From Nitratireductor basaltis (lineage in GTDB: Bacteria; Pseudomonadota; Alphaproteobacteria; Rhizobiales; Rhizobiaceae): a stretch of 64,000 nucleotides of DNA. The notes under the pieces were generated by a model, which was given only the letters and a program-made list of their open reading frames with translations, did not search any database and had not been told where the DNA came from. Location: NCBI RefSeq assembly GCF_000733725.1, contig NZ_JMQM01000001.1, forward strand, positions 1,984,001 through 2,048,000, read 5' to 3'. The position numbers were made by a program, and so were the translations under genes. Each line of letters begins with the position of its first letter. Positions within the stretch are counted from its first letter, which is position 1. Positions 37,092 through 47,224 of the stretch are shown in pieces.

Positions 37092-37189
37092 TGTGGCATT
37101 TGCCTTTCGAGGCGGCTAGGTATCAAGTCGTTCAGCGGCTTGCGAGTGAAAAATTGAGCTTTTTGCGCCCCGGTCAAAGTCAAAGCCCC

Positions 37190-37621
37190 ATGGAAATCGC
37201 TCTTGCGGAAGCACGCGCTGCGGCTTCTCGCGGCGAGGTTCCGGTTGGTGCTGTCATCCTGCGCGCCGGGGAAATAATCGCGCGCGCCGGCAACCGCACC
37301 CGTGAACTCAACGACCCGACCGCTCATGCGGAGATACTCGCCATCCGCGCCGCGTGCAATGCGCTTGATGCGGAACGGCTGAACGATGCGGATCTCTATG
37401 TCACACTGGAACCGTGTGCGATGTGTGCGGGCGCGATCTCCTTTGCCCGCATCAGGCGGCTTTATTTCGCTGCCAGCGACCCAAAGGGCGGCGGTGTGCG
37501 CCATGGCGGCCGCTTCTTTTCGCAGCCGACCTGTCATCACGCACCGGAAATCTATGACGGCATCAATGAGAGCGAGGCGGCTCAGTTGCTGACCTCGTTC
37601 TTCCGTGAGAGGCGGGACTAG
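37190..37621 (+). CDS. tadA: tRNA-specific adenosine deaminase
   Basis: A 143-residue zinc deaminase that converts adenosine to inosine at the wobble position of tRNA-Arg(ACG). The zinc site is His-Ala-Glu in PTAHAEILAIR and the two cysteines of LEPCAMCAGAI. The C-terminal HHAPEIYDGINESEAAQLL is typical. The start is set at ATG 37190 by the family N-terminus (MEIALAEARAA); the frame extends to a TTG at 37091 that overlaps the divergent rluB-type start and is unlikely. No strong Shine-Dalgarno. Confidence 0.95.
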   Translation: MEIALAEARAAASRGEVPVGAVILRAGEIIARAGNRTRELNDPTAHAEILAIRAACNALDAERLNDADLYVTLEPCAMCAGAISFARIRRLYFAASDPKGGGVRHGGRFFSQPTCHHAPEIYDGINESEAAQLLTSFFRERRD

Positions 37622-37640
37622 GCCGCCTCTACCCACATCC

Positions 37641-38279
37641 TTACATCCAAGGGATGAGACGGCGCAGACCGCCCGTATTTTCTGCCGTGGCCTTGCGGCG
37701 CTTGCGCTCTTTCTTCGACTCATCCTCGCCCAGTTCGCCCACGGGCGCGGTTGCGGCTGGCTGACGATAGTCGACTGGCGGCTCGCTCAGATAGCGACGC
37801 GTGTTGGGACTTCCCTGCCGGGCCAGTGCCTTGCGGCGCTCGATTTCCGCCTGCTGCTCGGCACGCGACAGCGGAGAGACGGCAGGGCCGACCTTGTCAT
37901 CGCTATAGTTCACATCGCGCACGATGTTCGGGCGATAGAACTGGTTGTTCTGGTTCTCCGTCGCTTCGGCGCGTATGCGTGCCAAGCGCTCCTCGGGCGA
38001 TTCCGGCCATGCGGGATTGGCTTCGGCGACATCCTCCTGCGGGGGCGGAAGCACTTCCGTGGATGGCGGCTTCACGATGCCGGGGCGCGGCGCGTAGGAA
38101 ATGTTCTGCTTGTTCTTCGGCGCAAGCGACAGCGCGCCGGTAACATCTTCCAAAAGCTGCTGTTCCGCCGGCGTGCCCGTGCCATAGGTGGTGCCGGCGC
38201 AGCCGGCAAGCGCCAGCAGGGAAACGAGGCCAAGACCGGCGCCGATACGGCCGATCTGCATTTCGCCGCGAAGTTTCAT
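37641..38279 (-). CDS. Predicted lipoprotein, function unknown
   Basis: A 212-residue protein beginning at the ATG at 38279, which follows CAGGAG at nine bases. A signal sequence (IGAGLGLVSLLALAGC) ends in a lipobox LAGC, so the mature protein should be a lipoprotein with Cys about residue 27. The rest is hydrophilic, rich in Pro, Glu, Arg and Gln, and ends in a basic KKERKRRK stretch followed by GGLRRLIPWM. I recognise no domain, though the pattern resembles rhizobial outer-membrane-assembly-associated hypothetical lipoproteins. It lies downstream of ileS but beyond a terminator. Confidence 0.8.
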   Translation of the reverse strand: MKLRGEMQIGRIGAGLGLVSLLALAGCAGTTYGTGTPAEQQLLEDVTGALSLAPKNKQNISYAPRPGIVKPPSTEVLPPPQEDVAEANPAWPESPEERLARIRAEATENQNNQFYRPNIVRDVNYSDDKVGPAVSPLSRAEQQAEIERRKALARQGSPNTRRYLSEPPVDYRQPAATAPVGELGEDESKKERKRRKATAENTGGLRRLIPWM

Positions 38280-38367
38280 CAGGTCGAACTCCTGTCTGGG
38301 CGGATAGCGCGATGCTGAACCTTCGCCCATTACTCAAGCGCCACGTGTATAGAGCATAGCTTATGGC

Positions 38368-38407
38368 AAAAAAACGTCCCGCCGCTCTTTTTACAGAAGC
38401 GGCGGGA
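38368..38407 (-). terminator. Intrinsic terminator after ileS
   Basis: Read on the minus strand, TCCCGCCGCT (38407-38398) pairs perfectly with AGCGGCGGGA (38386-38377) across an 11-base loop, followed by CG and seven T residues (38374-38368). This is a textbook Rho-independent terminator 36 bp past the ileS stop. Confidence 0.9.
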
Positions 38408-38442
38408 GCGAAGCAACGGGCGCGTTGAGGCGATTGGCTCGC

Positions 38443-41355
38443 CTAAACCCGGCCCAGCGCCTTCAATTCGCGCAGCGCTTCGGCGTCGCGAGCGGAGACA
38501 TCGGGGAATTCGGGATCCACACCCACATCATCCGTGTAGCGCCAGGAACGGGCGCATTTTTCCCCACTGGCGCGACGGAAGACGACGGCAACATCCTTCA
38601 CATCTTCCGAGACGAACGCATCGGCAGGCGCAGCATCATCGCGGATCTCGATACCGGAGGTGATGCAGATTTCGGCCATGTCGCGGTCGGCGATGGCTTC
38701 GCGCAGGCTGGCATCCGTCACATGAACGACAGGCGAAGCTTCGAGAGACGAGCCGATAACCTTGTCCTTGCGCTGGATCTCCAGGGCGCCGGTCACGGCA
38801 CGGCGGACCTGGCGGATCTTGCGCCATTTGCCGGCCAGCGCCTCGTCCTTCCATTCCGACGGCACGGTCGGGAACTGCTCCAGATGCACCGACTGACGAT
38901 CGGGATAGCGTTCAAGCCATGCCTCTTCCGTCGTGAAGGGGATGACCGGTGCCAGCCATGTCACCACGCAATCGAACAGCTTGCGCACCACCTGGAGCGA
39001 AGCCTTGCGGCGGATGCTGGAGGGGGCGTCGCAGTAGAGTGCGTCCTTGCGGATGTCGAAATAGAAGGCCGACAGTTCGATGACCATGAAGTCGAGCAAC
39101 TGACGCACGACGCGCTTGAAATCGAAATTGTCGTAGCCTGCACGCACCACTTCATCGAGCTCGGCAAGGCGATGGAGCATCAGGCGCTCAAGCTCCGGCA
39201 TCTCGGCCACCGGCACATCCTCACCTTCGTCATGGGCCAGCGTGCCGAGCATCCAGCGCACGGTGTTGCGAAGCTTGCGGTAGGCATCGACATTGGTCTG
39301 GATCACGTTCTTGCCGAGACGCTGATCTTCCCAGTAATCGGTGGTGGCCACCCACAGGCGCAGGATATCAGCACCCGACTGGTTGATGATCTCCTGCGGG
39401 ACCACCGTATTGCCGAGCGACTTCGACATCTTGCGGCCGTCCTCGGCCATGGTGAAGCCGTGGGTGATGACCGTGTCGTAAGGCGCGCGGCCACGCGTGC
39501 CGCAGCTTTCCAGAAGCGAAGAGTGGAACCAGCCGCGGTGCTGGTCGGAGCCTTCAAGATAGACGTCGGCCGGCCATTTCAGGTCCGGGCGATCCTCCAG
39601 CGTGAAGGTGTGGGTGGAGCCGGAATCGAACCAGACATCGAGGATGTCCATAACCTGGGTCCATTTGTCCTTGTCGTCGCGGCCTTCAAGGAAGCGATCC
39701 TTGGCACCATCGGCGAACCAGGCATCAGCGCCTTCGGCCTCGAATGCTTCCAGAATGCGCCTGTTGACGGTCTCGTCCTGCAGGATGTTGCCGTCTTCAT
39801 CGGCAAAGACACAGATCGGCACGCCCCATGCACGCTGGCGCGACAGCACCCAGTCCGGGCGGTCCTCGATCATGGCGCGCAGACGCGACTGGCCGGCAGA
39901 CGGTACGAAGCGTGTCGTATCGATCGCCTTCAGCGCGCGCGATCGCAAGGTCGTGCCGTCCCCCAGTTCCTTGTCCATATAGACAAACCACTGCGGCGTG
40001 TTGCGGAAGATGACCGGCTTCTTGGACCGCCAGGAATGCGGGTAGGAGTGCTTCAGCCGCCCGCGCGCAAAGAGCATGTTGCGCTCGATCAGCGCCTCGA
40101 TCACGGCCTTGTTGGCGTCGCCCTTCTTGCCCTTGTCGTCGATGACGCGTGCCGGACCACCCTCACGGTCCGGACCGAAGCCCGGCGCGTCCTTGGTGTA
40201 GTAGCCTGCATCATCCACGGGGAAGGGAATGGACGGGTCGATGCCGCGCGCTTCGAGTTCAGCACGGCCGTCCATCCAGGCGTCAAAGTCTTCACGACCA
40301 TGGCTGGGTGCGGTGTGCACGAAACCCGTACCGGCGTCGTCGGTCACGTGATCGCCTGCCAGAAGCGGAACGGGGAATTCGTAGCCGCCGCCAAGGCCCT
40401 TGAGGGGGTGGTCGCAGACCATGCCTTCAAGCAGGTCGGCGGGCACATCGCGCAGACGCTTATACTCAAGCTTGGCCTTGGCAAAGCTCTCTTCTGCCAG
40501 CGCATCCGCGAAAATGAGCTTCTCACCCGCCTGCGGGCCGAAGTCGTTTTCCGCTGCCGTTACCTCGAAGAGCCCATAGGCAATACGCGGGGAATAGGAC
40601 ACCGCGCGGTTGCCGGGGATCGTCCAAGGTGTGGTCGTCCAGATGACGACATGGGCGTCGCGCAAATCTTCATTGCCGACCACCGGGAACTTCACCCAGA
40701 TGGTGTCGCTCTCATGGTCGTGATATTCCACCTCGGCCTCAGCCAAGGCCGTGCGCTCGACGACCGACCACATGACGGGCTTGGAGCCGCGATAGAGCTG
40801 GCCGGACATGGCGAATTTCAGAAGCTCGCCGGCGATGCGGGCTTCCGCGTGGTAGTCCATGGTCAGATAGGGCTTTTCGAAGTCGCCGACGACGCCGAGG
40901 CGCTGGAACTCCTCCGACTGGATCTTGATCCAGTGGCTGGCAAATTCACGGCATTCCTTGCGGAACTCGTTGACCGGCACCTCGTCCTTGTTCTTGCCCT
41001 TGGCGCGGTACTGTTCCTCGATCTTCCACTCGATCGGCAGGCCGTGGCAGTCCCAGCCGGGCACATAATTGGCATCATAACCGCGCATCTGGAAGGAGCG
41101 GGTGATGATGTCCTTCAGCGTCTTGTTGAGCGCATGGCCGATATGGATGTTGCCATTCGCGTAGGGCGGACCGTCATGCAGCACGAATTTCTCGCGGCCC
41201 TTCGCGTCTTCGCGCAGGCGCTTGTAGAGATCCATCTCGCCCCAGCGCGCGACGATTTCCGGCTCCTTCTTGGGCAGGCCCGCGCGCATCGGGAAATCGG
41301 TCTGTGGCAGATTGAGGGTCTTTGAGTAATCGAGCTTTTCGGACGTGTCGGTCAT
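38443..41355 (-). CDS. ileS: Isoleucyl-tRNA synthetase
   Basis: A 970-residue class I synthetase. The HIGH motif is [12 protein letters not shown], the KMSKS loop is [10 protein letters not shown], and the editing (CP1) domain carries [12 protein letters not shown] and the [16 protein letters not shown]-type segment. The C-terminal zinc finger is degenerate: CARSW replaces the usual CxxCW pair and the distal Cys pair is absent. The ATG at 41355 is supported by GGCGAG and by the family N-terminus; an upstream extension to 41481 is unlikely. It lies 210 bp downstream of ribF. Confidence 0.96.
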   Translation of the reverse strand: MTDTSEKLDYSKTLNLPQTDFPMRAGLPKKEPEIVARWGEMDLYKRLREDAKGREKFVLHDGPPYANGNIHIGHALNKTLKDIITRSFQMRGYDANYVPGWDCHGLPIEWKIEEQYRAKGKNKDEVPVNEFRKECREFASHWIKIQSEEFQRLGVVGDFEKPYLTMDYHAEARIAGELLKFAMSGQLYRGSKPVMWSVVERTALAEAEVEYHDHESDTIWVKFPVVGNEDLRDAHVVIWTTTPWTIPGNRAVSYSPRIAYGLFEVTAAENDFGPQAGEKLIFADALAEESFAKAKLEYKRLRDVPADLLEGMVCDHPLKGLGGGYEFPVPLLAGDHVTDDAGTGFVHTAPSHGREDFDAWMDGRAELEARGIDPSIPFPVDDAGYYTKDAPGFGPDREGGPARVIDDKGKKGDANKAVIEALIERNMLFARGRLKHSYPHSWRSKKPVIFRNTPQWFVYMDKELGDGTTLRSRALKAIDTTRFVPSAGQSRLRAMIEDRPDWVLSRQRAWGVPICVFADEDGNILQDETVNRRILEAFEAEGADAWFADGAKDRFLEGRDDKDKWTQVMDILDVWFDSGSTHTFTLEDRPDLKWPADVYLEGSDQHRGWFHSSLLESCGTRGRAPYDTVITHGFTMAEDGRKMSKSLGNTVVPQEIINQSGADILRLWVATTDYWEDQRLGKNVIQTNVDAYRKLRNTVRWMLGTLAHDEGEDVPVAEMPELERLMLHRLAELDEVVRAGYDNFDFKRVVRQLLDFMVIELSAFYFDIRKDALYCDAPSSIRRKASLQVVRKLFDCVVTWLAPVIPFTTEEAWLERYPDRQSVHLEQFPTVPSEWKDEALAGKWRKIRQVRRAVTGALEIQRKDKVIGSSLEASPVVHVTDASLREAIADRDMAEICITSGIEIRDDAAPADAFVSEDVKDVAVVFRRASGEKCARSWRYTDDVGVDPEFPDVSARDAEALRELKALGRV

Positions 41356-41565
41356 GGTCTCGCCGTGAGAATGCGAAGGCATCTGAGCCTCGCCTGTGCC
41401 GTTCTCGCAGGCCGCCATCAGCCTGCGCGCGCTAATCCCGGACCTTCCGCAGCCCTCAGGCCGCCGGGAAGGCCGGGCCAATAATTCGTATGAAATTCGT
41501 CTTGTGGCCGGCGCGGATAGTCATGGCCCGCGCTTTTAGCCGAGGCTTGACCAAGAATAAAGCCT

Positions 41566-42570
41566 TCATTGCCACGCTTCAGCCCGGTTGAACGCAATCT
41601 CCAGATCAAGTGGAGACAGAGGTTCGACATTCTGCAGAAAAGCCCGCGCCTCTTCTTCATCACGCTTCATCTGCTCGGTAAGCGCATCGAGCCCGTCGAA
41701 TTTCGCTTCGCCACGCTGAAACGCGAATAACGACACTGCGCAAGTCTCGCCGTACAGATCCCCTTCGAAGTCGAAGAGATAGGTCTCCAGAAGCGGCGCG
41801 CCGTCTTTGTCCACCGTGGGGCGGCGGCCGAAACTGGCGACACCATCGTAAAGGCTGCCATCGGCCCGGCGGAAGCGCACGGTATAGATGCCGTGAGCCA
41901 GACTGACGGCAGGCGAGAGCGCCATGTTGGCGGTCGGAAAGCCCAGAGTGCGGCCAAGCTGCTTGCCGCCAATGATCTCCGCCTCGACCGTATAGCGATA
42001 GCCCAGGAGCCCGTTGGCCTCAGGCAATTCTCCCTGTCCCAGCAATTCGCGGATACGACTTGAAGAGATGACACTGCCGCCCTCATCGCCGAATGCTTCG
42101 ACGACAGTGACGCCGAAGCCACCCGCCTCTCCGGCCCAGCCTAGCGTTTCAGGCGTGCCGCCGCGCGCCTTGCCATAGTGAAAATCAAAGCCGGTAACCA
42201 CATGCCCCGCACCGAGACCTTCAACCAGGACCTTCTCGACGAACTGTTCTGCGGACAGTCCGGAAAAAGCGCTGTCAAAGGCCTGCTCGACCACTCCATC
42301 GAAACCAAGTGCCTGCAGGAGATGCGCCTTGGCGGGTGCCGGTGTCAGCCGGAACAGCGGGCGATCAGGCTGGAAGAAGGCCCGGGGATGTGGTTCGAAG
42401 GTGAGCGCGATTGCGGGGCGGTTCTCGCGACCGGCAATTTCAAGTGCAGCCTCCAGAACCGCCTGATGCCCGCGATGCACACCGTCGAAATTGCCAATGG
42501 CCACGACGCCGCCGCGCAAATTTTCAGGCAGTGCATCAAAGCCGCTGATGCGTTCGATCCGTGCGCCCAC
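41566..42570 (-). CDS. ribF: Bifunctional riboflavin kinase / FAD synthetase
   Basis: A 334-residue enzyme that makes FMN and FAD. The N-terminal nucleotidyltransferase domain has IGNFDGVHRGHQAV and ISSSRIRELL; the C-terminal kinase domain has TLGFPTANM (PTAN motif) and DGVASFGRRPT, where FGRRPT replaces the commoner IGxxPT. Both halves are intact. It follows the HAD-type gene by seven bases and precedes ileS, the usual rhizobial order. Confidence 0.96.
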   Translation of the reverse strand: MGARIERISGFDALPENLRGGVVAIGNFDGVHRGHQAVLEAALEIAGRENRPAIALTFEPHPRAFFQPDRPLFRLTPAPAKAHLLQALGFDGVVEQAFDSAFSGLSAEQFVEKVLVEGLGAGHVVTGFDFHYGKARGGTPETLGWAGEAGGFGVTVVEAFGDEGGSVISSSRIRELLGQGELPEANGLLGYRYTVEAEIIGGKQLGRTLGFPTANMALSPAVSLAHGIYTVRFRRADGSLYDGVASFGRRPTVDKDGAPLLETYLFDFEGDLYGETCAVSLFAFQRGEAKFDGLDALTEQMKRDEEEARAFLQNVEPLSPLDLEIAFNRAEAWQ

Positions 42571-42577
42571 GCAGCAC

Positions 42578-43438
42578 CTATCTCAGCCGGTGGATGCTGG
42601 CAACGGGATGCAGGGCGTGCTTTTCAAAGAAAGCGCCAAGCTTAGCAGTGTCCGGCTTGCCATCCACATTGTAGTCAGCGCCATGGATGCCGGCAGTGAC
42701 AAAGAGCACGTCGAGCCCTGCATTCACGCCGCCCTTCACGTCAGTCAGAACGCCATCGCCGATGGCGAGCGCTTCGGACCGGTCGAACGTCGTGCCGGCG
42801 ATTTCACCCGCAGCCTGCATCGCCGCCTCATAGATCGGCGCGAACGGCTTTCCGGCAATCAGGGTACGCCCGCCCAGAAGACCGTATTCGCGCGCCAGGG
42901 CACCGGCGCAGTAGATGAGCCTGTCACCACGCTCCACCACGATGTCCGGGTTGGCACAGATGAAAGGCAGGTCGCGCGCGCGCAGGCGCTGCAAGATTTC
43001 GGCGTAATCCTCCGGACCTTCGTTCTCGTCATCCTCAAGGCCCGTACATACCACGCCTGATGCTTCGAACTCCTCGACGAGTTCAACATCCAGCCCGTCA
43101 TAGAGCATGGTGTCGCGCTCCGGACCCAGGTGGAATATGCGGCGCGGACCCTCCTCGATCAGCTTGCGGGTCACGTCACCGGAGGTGATGACGCGGTCCC
43201 ATGCATCCTCGCGCACGCCGAGTCTTCCAAGCTGCTCGATGACCAGCGGATGCGGACGCGGGGCGTTGGTGATGAGGATGACCACCTTGCCGGCTTCGCG
43301 CATGCGCGCCAGCGCTTCCACAGCGTCGGGAAAGGCCGACACGCCGTTGTGAACCACGCCCCAGACATCGGAAAGAATGACCTTGTAGGGGTCGGCAATC
43401 TCTTCCAGACGGTCGATCATCTTCACGTTTTCGGCCAT
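42578..43438 (-). CDS. HAD-type hydrolase, TIGR01459/NagD-like family
   Basis: A 286-residue HAD phosphatase with a C2-type cap. Motif I is ILSDVWGVVHNG (DxW in place of DxD), motif II is ILITNAPRP, and motif IV is AIGDGVLTDVKGGVNAG. The DVW variant is a property of this subfamily. The ATG at 43438 follows GGAG; an upstream start at 43483 lacks support. It is translationally close to ribF (7 bp), which hints at flavin or nucleotide phosphate metabolism, but the substrate is unknown. Confidence 0.9.
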   Translation of the reverse strand: MAENVKMIDRLEEIADPYKVILSDVWGVVHNGVSAFPDAVEALARMREAGKVVILITNAPRPHPLVIEQLGRLGVREDAWDRVITSGDVTRKLIEEGPRRIFHLGPERDTMLYDGLDVELVEEFEASGVVCTGLEDDENEGPEDYAEILQRLRARDLPFICANPDIVVERGDRLIYCAGALAREYGLLGGRTLIAGKPFAPIYEAAMQAAGEIAGTTFDRSEALAIGDGVLTDVKGGVNAGLDVLFVTAGIHGADYNVDGKPDTAKLGAFFEKHALHPVASIHRLR

Positions 43439-43655
43439 CGGTTCTCCATCGGGTAGGCGGCTTTCAGGATGCGGCTCAGCCATTAGCCCATGGGCGCGGC
43501 CATGTCACCCGTCTTCACTCCCGTGCGGCATCGAGACAATCGCAGCTTGCGCATTAACCTTTCATCCACCAGCAGGCGAAGTTCTCCGGCGCGATTAACC
43601 AGTTCCTATAAGAGAAGGTCGATCTTTTGGGGCAACGATATTGGGGGTTAATGCC

Positions 43656-45470
43656 ATGTTGCTCAAATTCCTGCGGGACGAGCGCGGAAACTACGCGATG
43701 CTGACAGCAATCGCCATGGTTCCCATCATGGGATGTCTGGCGGTTGCCATCGACTATACCGAAGCCAGCCGTCAGCGGCAGGCAACGCTGAACGCGCTTG
43801 ACGCAGCCGGCATTGCCACGGCTGTCGAGATTTCCAAAGGCGCCAGCGACGCGGAAGCGGAACAGTTCGCCCATGACTTTTTCCTCGCCAATCTCGGCCC
43901 GGTAAAACCTGAAAACACCGAGCTTGACGTCGACCTGCCGGACATGTCCACCGGCGGCGGAACGCTGGTGCTGACGGCTGATCTCAAGTTCAAGCCCTAT
44001 TTCTATCCTGCCTTTCAGGCCCTGCGCAAAGTTTCCGGTTCCGGCGAGACCGACATGGCCTTCAGCGCGCGCAGCGAAATTCAGCTGAAGAACACGATCG
44101 AGGTGGCACTCGTTCTCGATAATTCCGGTTCCATGGACTACAAGGGTTCCGGCTCCGGCAAGAAGCGCATCGACCTGTTGAAGGAAGCGGCGAAGGAACT
44201 GGTCAGCACGCTGTCCAAGCAGGCCGGCTCCATGAAACAGATCAACGCACCTGTGCAATTCGGCGTGGTTCCCTTCGCCGCATCCGTGAATGTGGGAGCG
44301 AAGTACAAGAACGCGTCCTGGATGGATACCGAAGGCCGGTCTTCCAGCCATCACGAGAACTTCGACTGGTCGGACATGTCCAGCGGCAACAAGCGGGTGG
44401 AGAAGGAAAGCGGCGTCTGGAAGAAGAAGGGCAATGGCTGGCCGGTAACCGAGCGCGACAAGCCCGTTTCCCGATTCAGCGTTTTTGATGCCACCATGTA
44501 CCACTCCTGGGCCGGCTGCGTTGAGATCCGCCCCGGCAAATATGGTCTGAGTGATGCGGTGCCTACCACTTCCAACCCGGATACGCTCTTCGTACCGATG
44601 TTCGCGCCCGACGAGACCGATGAAACCTGGTACTCACGCCCCGCGAACAACAACTGGTGGAAGGATTACGACTACAGCAAGGACATCGACGACCAGGCGC
44701 GGATGAAGAAGTATTTCGATCCGACCAAGGCACGCCTTGACCCCCGCACGCTCGGTCCTGGAAGAGGTCCCAACCTCTCCTGCACGACAAAGCCGATTAC
44801 GCCGCTGACCGATGTGGCGACGAAGGACGGCCTGACTACGATCGAGAAAGCGATTGACGAAATGGAGGCAGGTGGCGCCACCAATGTTCCCGATGGGCTT
44901 GCCTGGGGCTGGCGTGTGGTTTCCGGGCCGGAGCCTTTCAAGGCACGTCCAGAATCGGAGCGTGGCAATGACAAGGTTGTCATCGTTCTGACGGATGGTG
45001 CGAACACCTATTATCGTCCCGATTCCATCACTGCACAGGAGTATTCGGGTTCTTATTATCGCTATGGCGGCAATGATCTGGCGAATAATGAATCCATCTA
45101 TTCAAGCTTCGGCTACGCCAGGAACAAGGACGGCAAGAGCCGCATCTTTGAGGATACGAGCGTCAACAAGTACGATTTTTCCAACGACAACTACTCCAAG
45201 GCCATGAACGACAAGATGGCCGAGGTGTGCAGGAACGCCAAGACCGACGGCAACGTCATCATCATGGCCGTTGCGCTCGATCTCGATGAAAGGGACAAGA
45301 CGGACAAGGCGCAGATCGACGGCCTGAGAGACTGCGTTTCCACGTCTCGCTTCCGCACCGATGGCAATGGCAATGCCGCCAAGCTGTTCTGGAACGCGAC
45401 GGGTGCGAACCTATCGGAGAAATTCAAGGAAATCGCCGACGAGCTCTCCAATCTGCGCATCGTCAGCTAG
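43656..45470 (+). CDS. TadE/TadG-like vWA domain protein (Flp pilus-assembly type), orphan
   Basis: A 604-residue protein. The first 60 residues (LRDERGNYAMLTAIAMVPIMGCLAVAIDYTEASRQRQ) are the TadE/TadG-type pseudopilin-like transmembrane leader with the conserved Glu-Arg-Gly start. From about residue 149 a von Willebrand A domain begins with the MIDAS sequence VLDNSGSM, with later KVVIVLTDGANT. A long Tyr/Trp/Asn-rich insertion (about 230-400) separates the halves. No tad/cpa secretion genes are nearby. A terminator follows 57 bp downstream. Family is confident; the role in pili or envelope is inferred. Confidence 0.88.
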   Translation: MLLKFLRDERGNYAMLTAIAMVPIMGCLAVAIDYTEASRQRQATLNALDAAGIATAVEISKGASDAEAEQFAHDFFLANLGPVKPENTELDVDLPDMSTGGGTLVLTADLKFKPYFYPAFQALRKVSGSGETDMAFSARSEIQLKNTIEVALVLDNSGSMDYKGSGSGKKRIDLLKEAAKELVSTLSKQAGSMKQINAPVQFGVVPFAASVNVGAKYKNASWMDTEGRSSSHHENFDWSDMSSGNKRVEKESGVWKKKGNGWPVTERDKPVSRFSVFDATMYHSWAGCVEIRPGKYGLSDAVPTTSNPDTLFVPMFAPDETDETWYSRPANNNWWKDYDYSKDIDDQARMKKYFDPTKARLDPRTLGPGRGPNLSCTTKPITPLTDVATKDGLTTIEKAIDEMEAGGATNVPDGLAWGWRVVSGPEPFKARPESERGNDKVVIVLTDGANTYYRPDSITAQEYSGSYYRYGGNDLANNESIYSSFGYARNKDGKSRIFEDTSVNKYDFSNDNYSKAMNDKMAEVCRNAKTDGNVIIMAVALDLDERDKTDKAQIDGLRDCVSTSRFRTDGNGNAAKLFWNATGANLSEKFKEIADELSNLRIVS

Positions 45471-45527
45471 GAACCCATGCGCGGCAGGCAGAAGGCTTGC
45501 CGCCCTCACCCTTATCGGTTAGACCAG

Positions 45528-45554
45528 CCGCGCCCTTTCCCGGGCGCGGTTTTT
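45528..45554 (+). terminator. Intrinsic terminator between the TadG-like gene and hisS
   Basis: CCGCGCCC (45528-45535), loop TTTCCC, GGGCGCGG (45542-45549), then five T (45550-45554). The stem is perfect. Only 27 bases separate the last T from the hisS ATG, which leaves little room for a separate hisS promoter after it. Confidence 0.9.
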
Positions 45555-45581
45555 CACATTTTCAGGCGGAATTTCGAGATC

Positions 45582-47057
45582 ATGGCGAACAAGGCAAGCA
45601 AGGTTAAGGCACGGCTCCCGCGCGGCTTTGTCGACCGCCATCCCGCCGATATCCGCGCCGTCAACGAGATGGTCGAGAAGATCCGCGCCGTCTATGAGCG
45701 CTACGGCTTCGATCCCATCGAAACACCGCTGATGGAATATACAGACACGCTCGGCAAGTTCCTGCCCGATCAGGACCGTCCGAATGAAGGCGTCTTCTCC
45801 ATTCAGGACGATGACGAGCAGTGGATGAGCCTGCGCTACGACCTGACCGCGCCGCTGGCGCGCCATGTCGCGGAGAATTTCAACGATATCCAGCTTCCCT
45901 ACCGCACCTATCGCGCGGGCTGGGTGTTCCGCAACGAGAAGCCAGGCCCGGGCCGCTTCCGCCAGTTCATGCAGTTCGACGCCGACACGGTCGGCGCACC
46001 GTCGGTCGCGGCGGATGCCGAGATGTGCATGATGATGTCCGATGTCATGGAAGCACTGGGCATTGCGCGCGGTGACTATGTCATCCGCGTCAACAACCGC
46101 AAGGTGCTCGACGGCGTGATGGAAGCCATCGGCGTCAGTGACGAAACGCAGAAGCTGACTGTGCTGCGTGCGATCGACAAGCTGGACAAGTTTCCAGTCG
46201 AGGAGATCGTGTTGCTGCTCGGGCCCGGCCGATGGGACGGCGGCAAGGAAGGTGAAGGCGACTTCACGCCGGGTGCGGGACTTGATGCCGACAAGGCGCA
46301 GATCGTTCTCGACTATGTTGCGGGCAGGAACAGCTCCATCGAAAGTGATTTGTTCAAGTCCGGCCTAGCCGAACTGGGCGAGATCGAGAACCTTATCCGC
46401 GCTGCCGGTTATGAAAAAGACCGCATCCTCATCGATGCCTCCGTCGTGCGCGGGCTCGAATACTACACCGGCCCGGTCTTCGAAGCCGAACTCACCGCAG
46501 AAATCCCCAATGAGAAGGGCGAGATCGTTCGCTTCGGCTCGGTGGGCGGTGGTGGCCGTTATGACGGGCTTGTCTCGCGCTTCCGCGGGCAGCCTGTTCC
46601 CGCAACCGGTTTTTCCATCGGCGTTTCGCGCCTGATGACGGCGCTGAAGAATCTCGGCAAACTTGGGCAGGACGAGGTTCTGGCACCTGTTCTCGTCACC
46701 GTCATGGATGGCGACATGGAGGCCATGGCGAAATATCAGGCCTTCACGCAGAAGCTGCGCAATGCGGGCATCCGCGCCGAGATGTATCAGGGCAACTGGA
46801 AGAAGTTCGGCAACCAGCTCAAATATGCCGACCGCCGCGGCAGCCCGCTGGCCATCATCCAGGGCGCGGATGAGCGCGCGGAAGGCGTGGTGCAGATCAA
46901 GGATCTGATCGAGGGCAAGAAGCTCTCCGCCGAGATCGAAAGCAACGAGGAATGGCGCGCGAGCCGTCCGGCGCAATTCTCCGTCAAGGAAGACGAGCTG
47001 GTGGAAGCGGTTGTTCGTGTGCTTGAGGAGCAGCTGCAGGAACGGGATGGGGTTTGA
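45582..47057 (+). CDS. hisS: Histidyl-tRNA synthetase
   Basis: A 491-residue class II synthetase. It begins with [16 protein letters not shown]. Motif 2 is [20 protein letters not shown], the histidine-binding loop is [13 protein letters not shown], and motif 3 is [12 protein letters not shown]-terminal anticodon-binding domain follows ([16 protein letters not shown]). It is the first gene of hisS-hisZ-hisG. The ATG at 45582 is close behind an intrinsic terminator. The second gene, hisZ, is a paralogue that lacks aminoacylation. Confidence 0.96.
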   Translation: MANKASKVKARLPRGFVDRHPADIRAVNEMVEKIRAVYERYGFDPIETPLMEYTDTLGKFLPDQDRPNEGVFSIQDDDEQWMSLRYDLTAPLARHVAENFNDIQLPYRTYRAGWVFRNEKPGPGRFRQFMQFDADTVGAPSVAADAEMCMMMSDVMEALGIARGDYVIRVNNRKVLDGVMEAIGVSDETQKLTVLRAIDKLDKFPVEEIVLLLGPGRWDGGKEGEGDFTPGAGLDADKAQIVLDYVAGRNSSIESDLFKSGLAELGEIENLIRAAGYEKDRILIDASVVRGLEYYTGPVFEAELTAEIPNEKGEIVRFGSVGGGGRYDGLVSRFRGQPVPATGFSIGVSRLMTALKNLGKLGQDEVLAPVLVTVMDGDMEAMAKYQAFTQKLRNAGIRAEMYQGNWKKFGNQLKYADRRGSPLAIIQGADERAEGVVQIKDLIEGKKLSAEIESNEEWRASRPAQFSVKEDELVEAVVRVLEEQLQERDGV

Positions 47058-47074
47058 GGTGAGCGGCTTGCAAT

Positions 47075-47224
47075 ACCCCCCTCTGCCCTGCCGGGCATCT
47101 CCCCCACAAGGGGGGAGATCGGCTGCATCTGAGTGGGGCACCAATCCTGAGACCGGTCGCGCGGCAGCAAAGCTGCGTAATCTCCCCCCTTGTGGGGGAG
47201 ATGTCCGGCAGGACAGAGGGGGGT
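47075..47224. repeat. Intergenic palindromic element, family A, short form (copy A4)
   Basis: This is the best-preserved copy. The left end is a C-run, TCTGCCCTGCCGGGCATCTC and CCCCCACAAGGGGGGAGATC. The right end is AATCTCCCCCCTTGTGGGGG then AGATGTCCGGCAGGACAGAG and a G-run. The outer arms pair almost completely, so the whole 150-bp element can fold as one long hairpin. It occupies nearly all of the hisS-hisZ gap and ends 22 bp before the hisZ ATG. A further GGTGCC/GGCACC hairpin (47222-47235) overlaps its right end. Confidence 0.88.

Noticed and set aside
37091-37189. Upstream extension of tadA to a TTG at 37091
   Set aside because: It overlaps the divergent pseudouridine synthase start and adds residues outside the family pattern.
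38425-41325. 966-codon plus-strand frame opposite ileS
   Set aside because: It is antisense to an intact, motif-complete ileS; the product has no domain features. High-GC antisense openness explains it.
17505-47224. Palindromic elements as insertion sequences
   Set aside because: They are 140-240 bp, encode no transposase and show no obvious target duplications; at most they could be non-autonomous.
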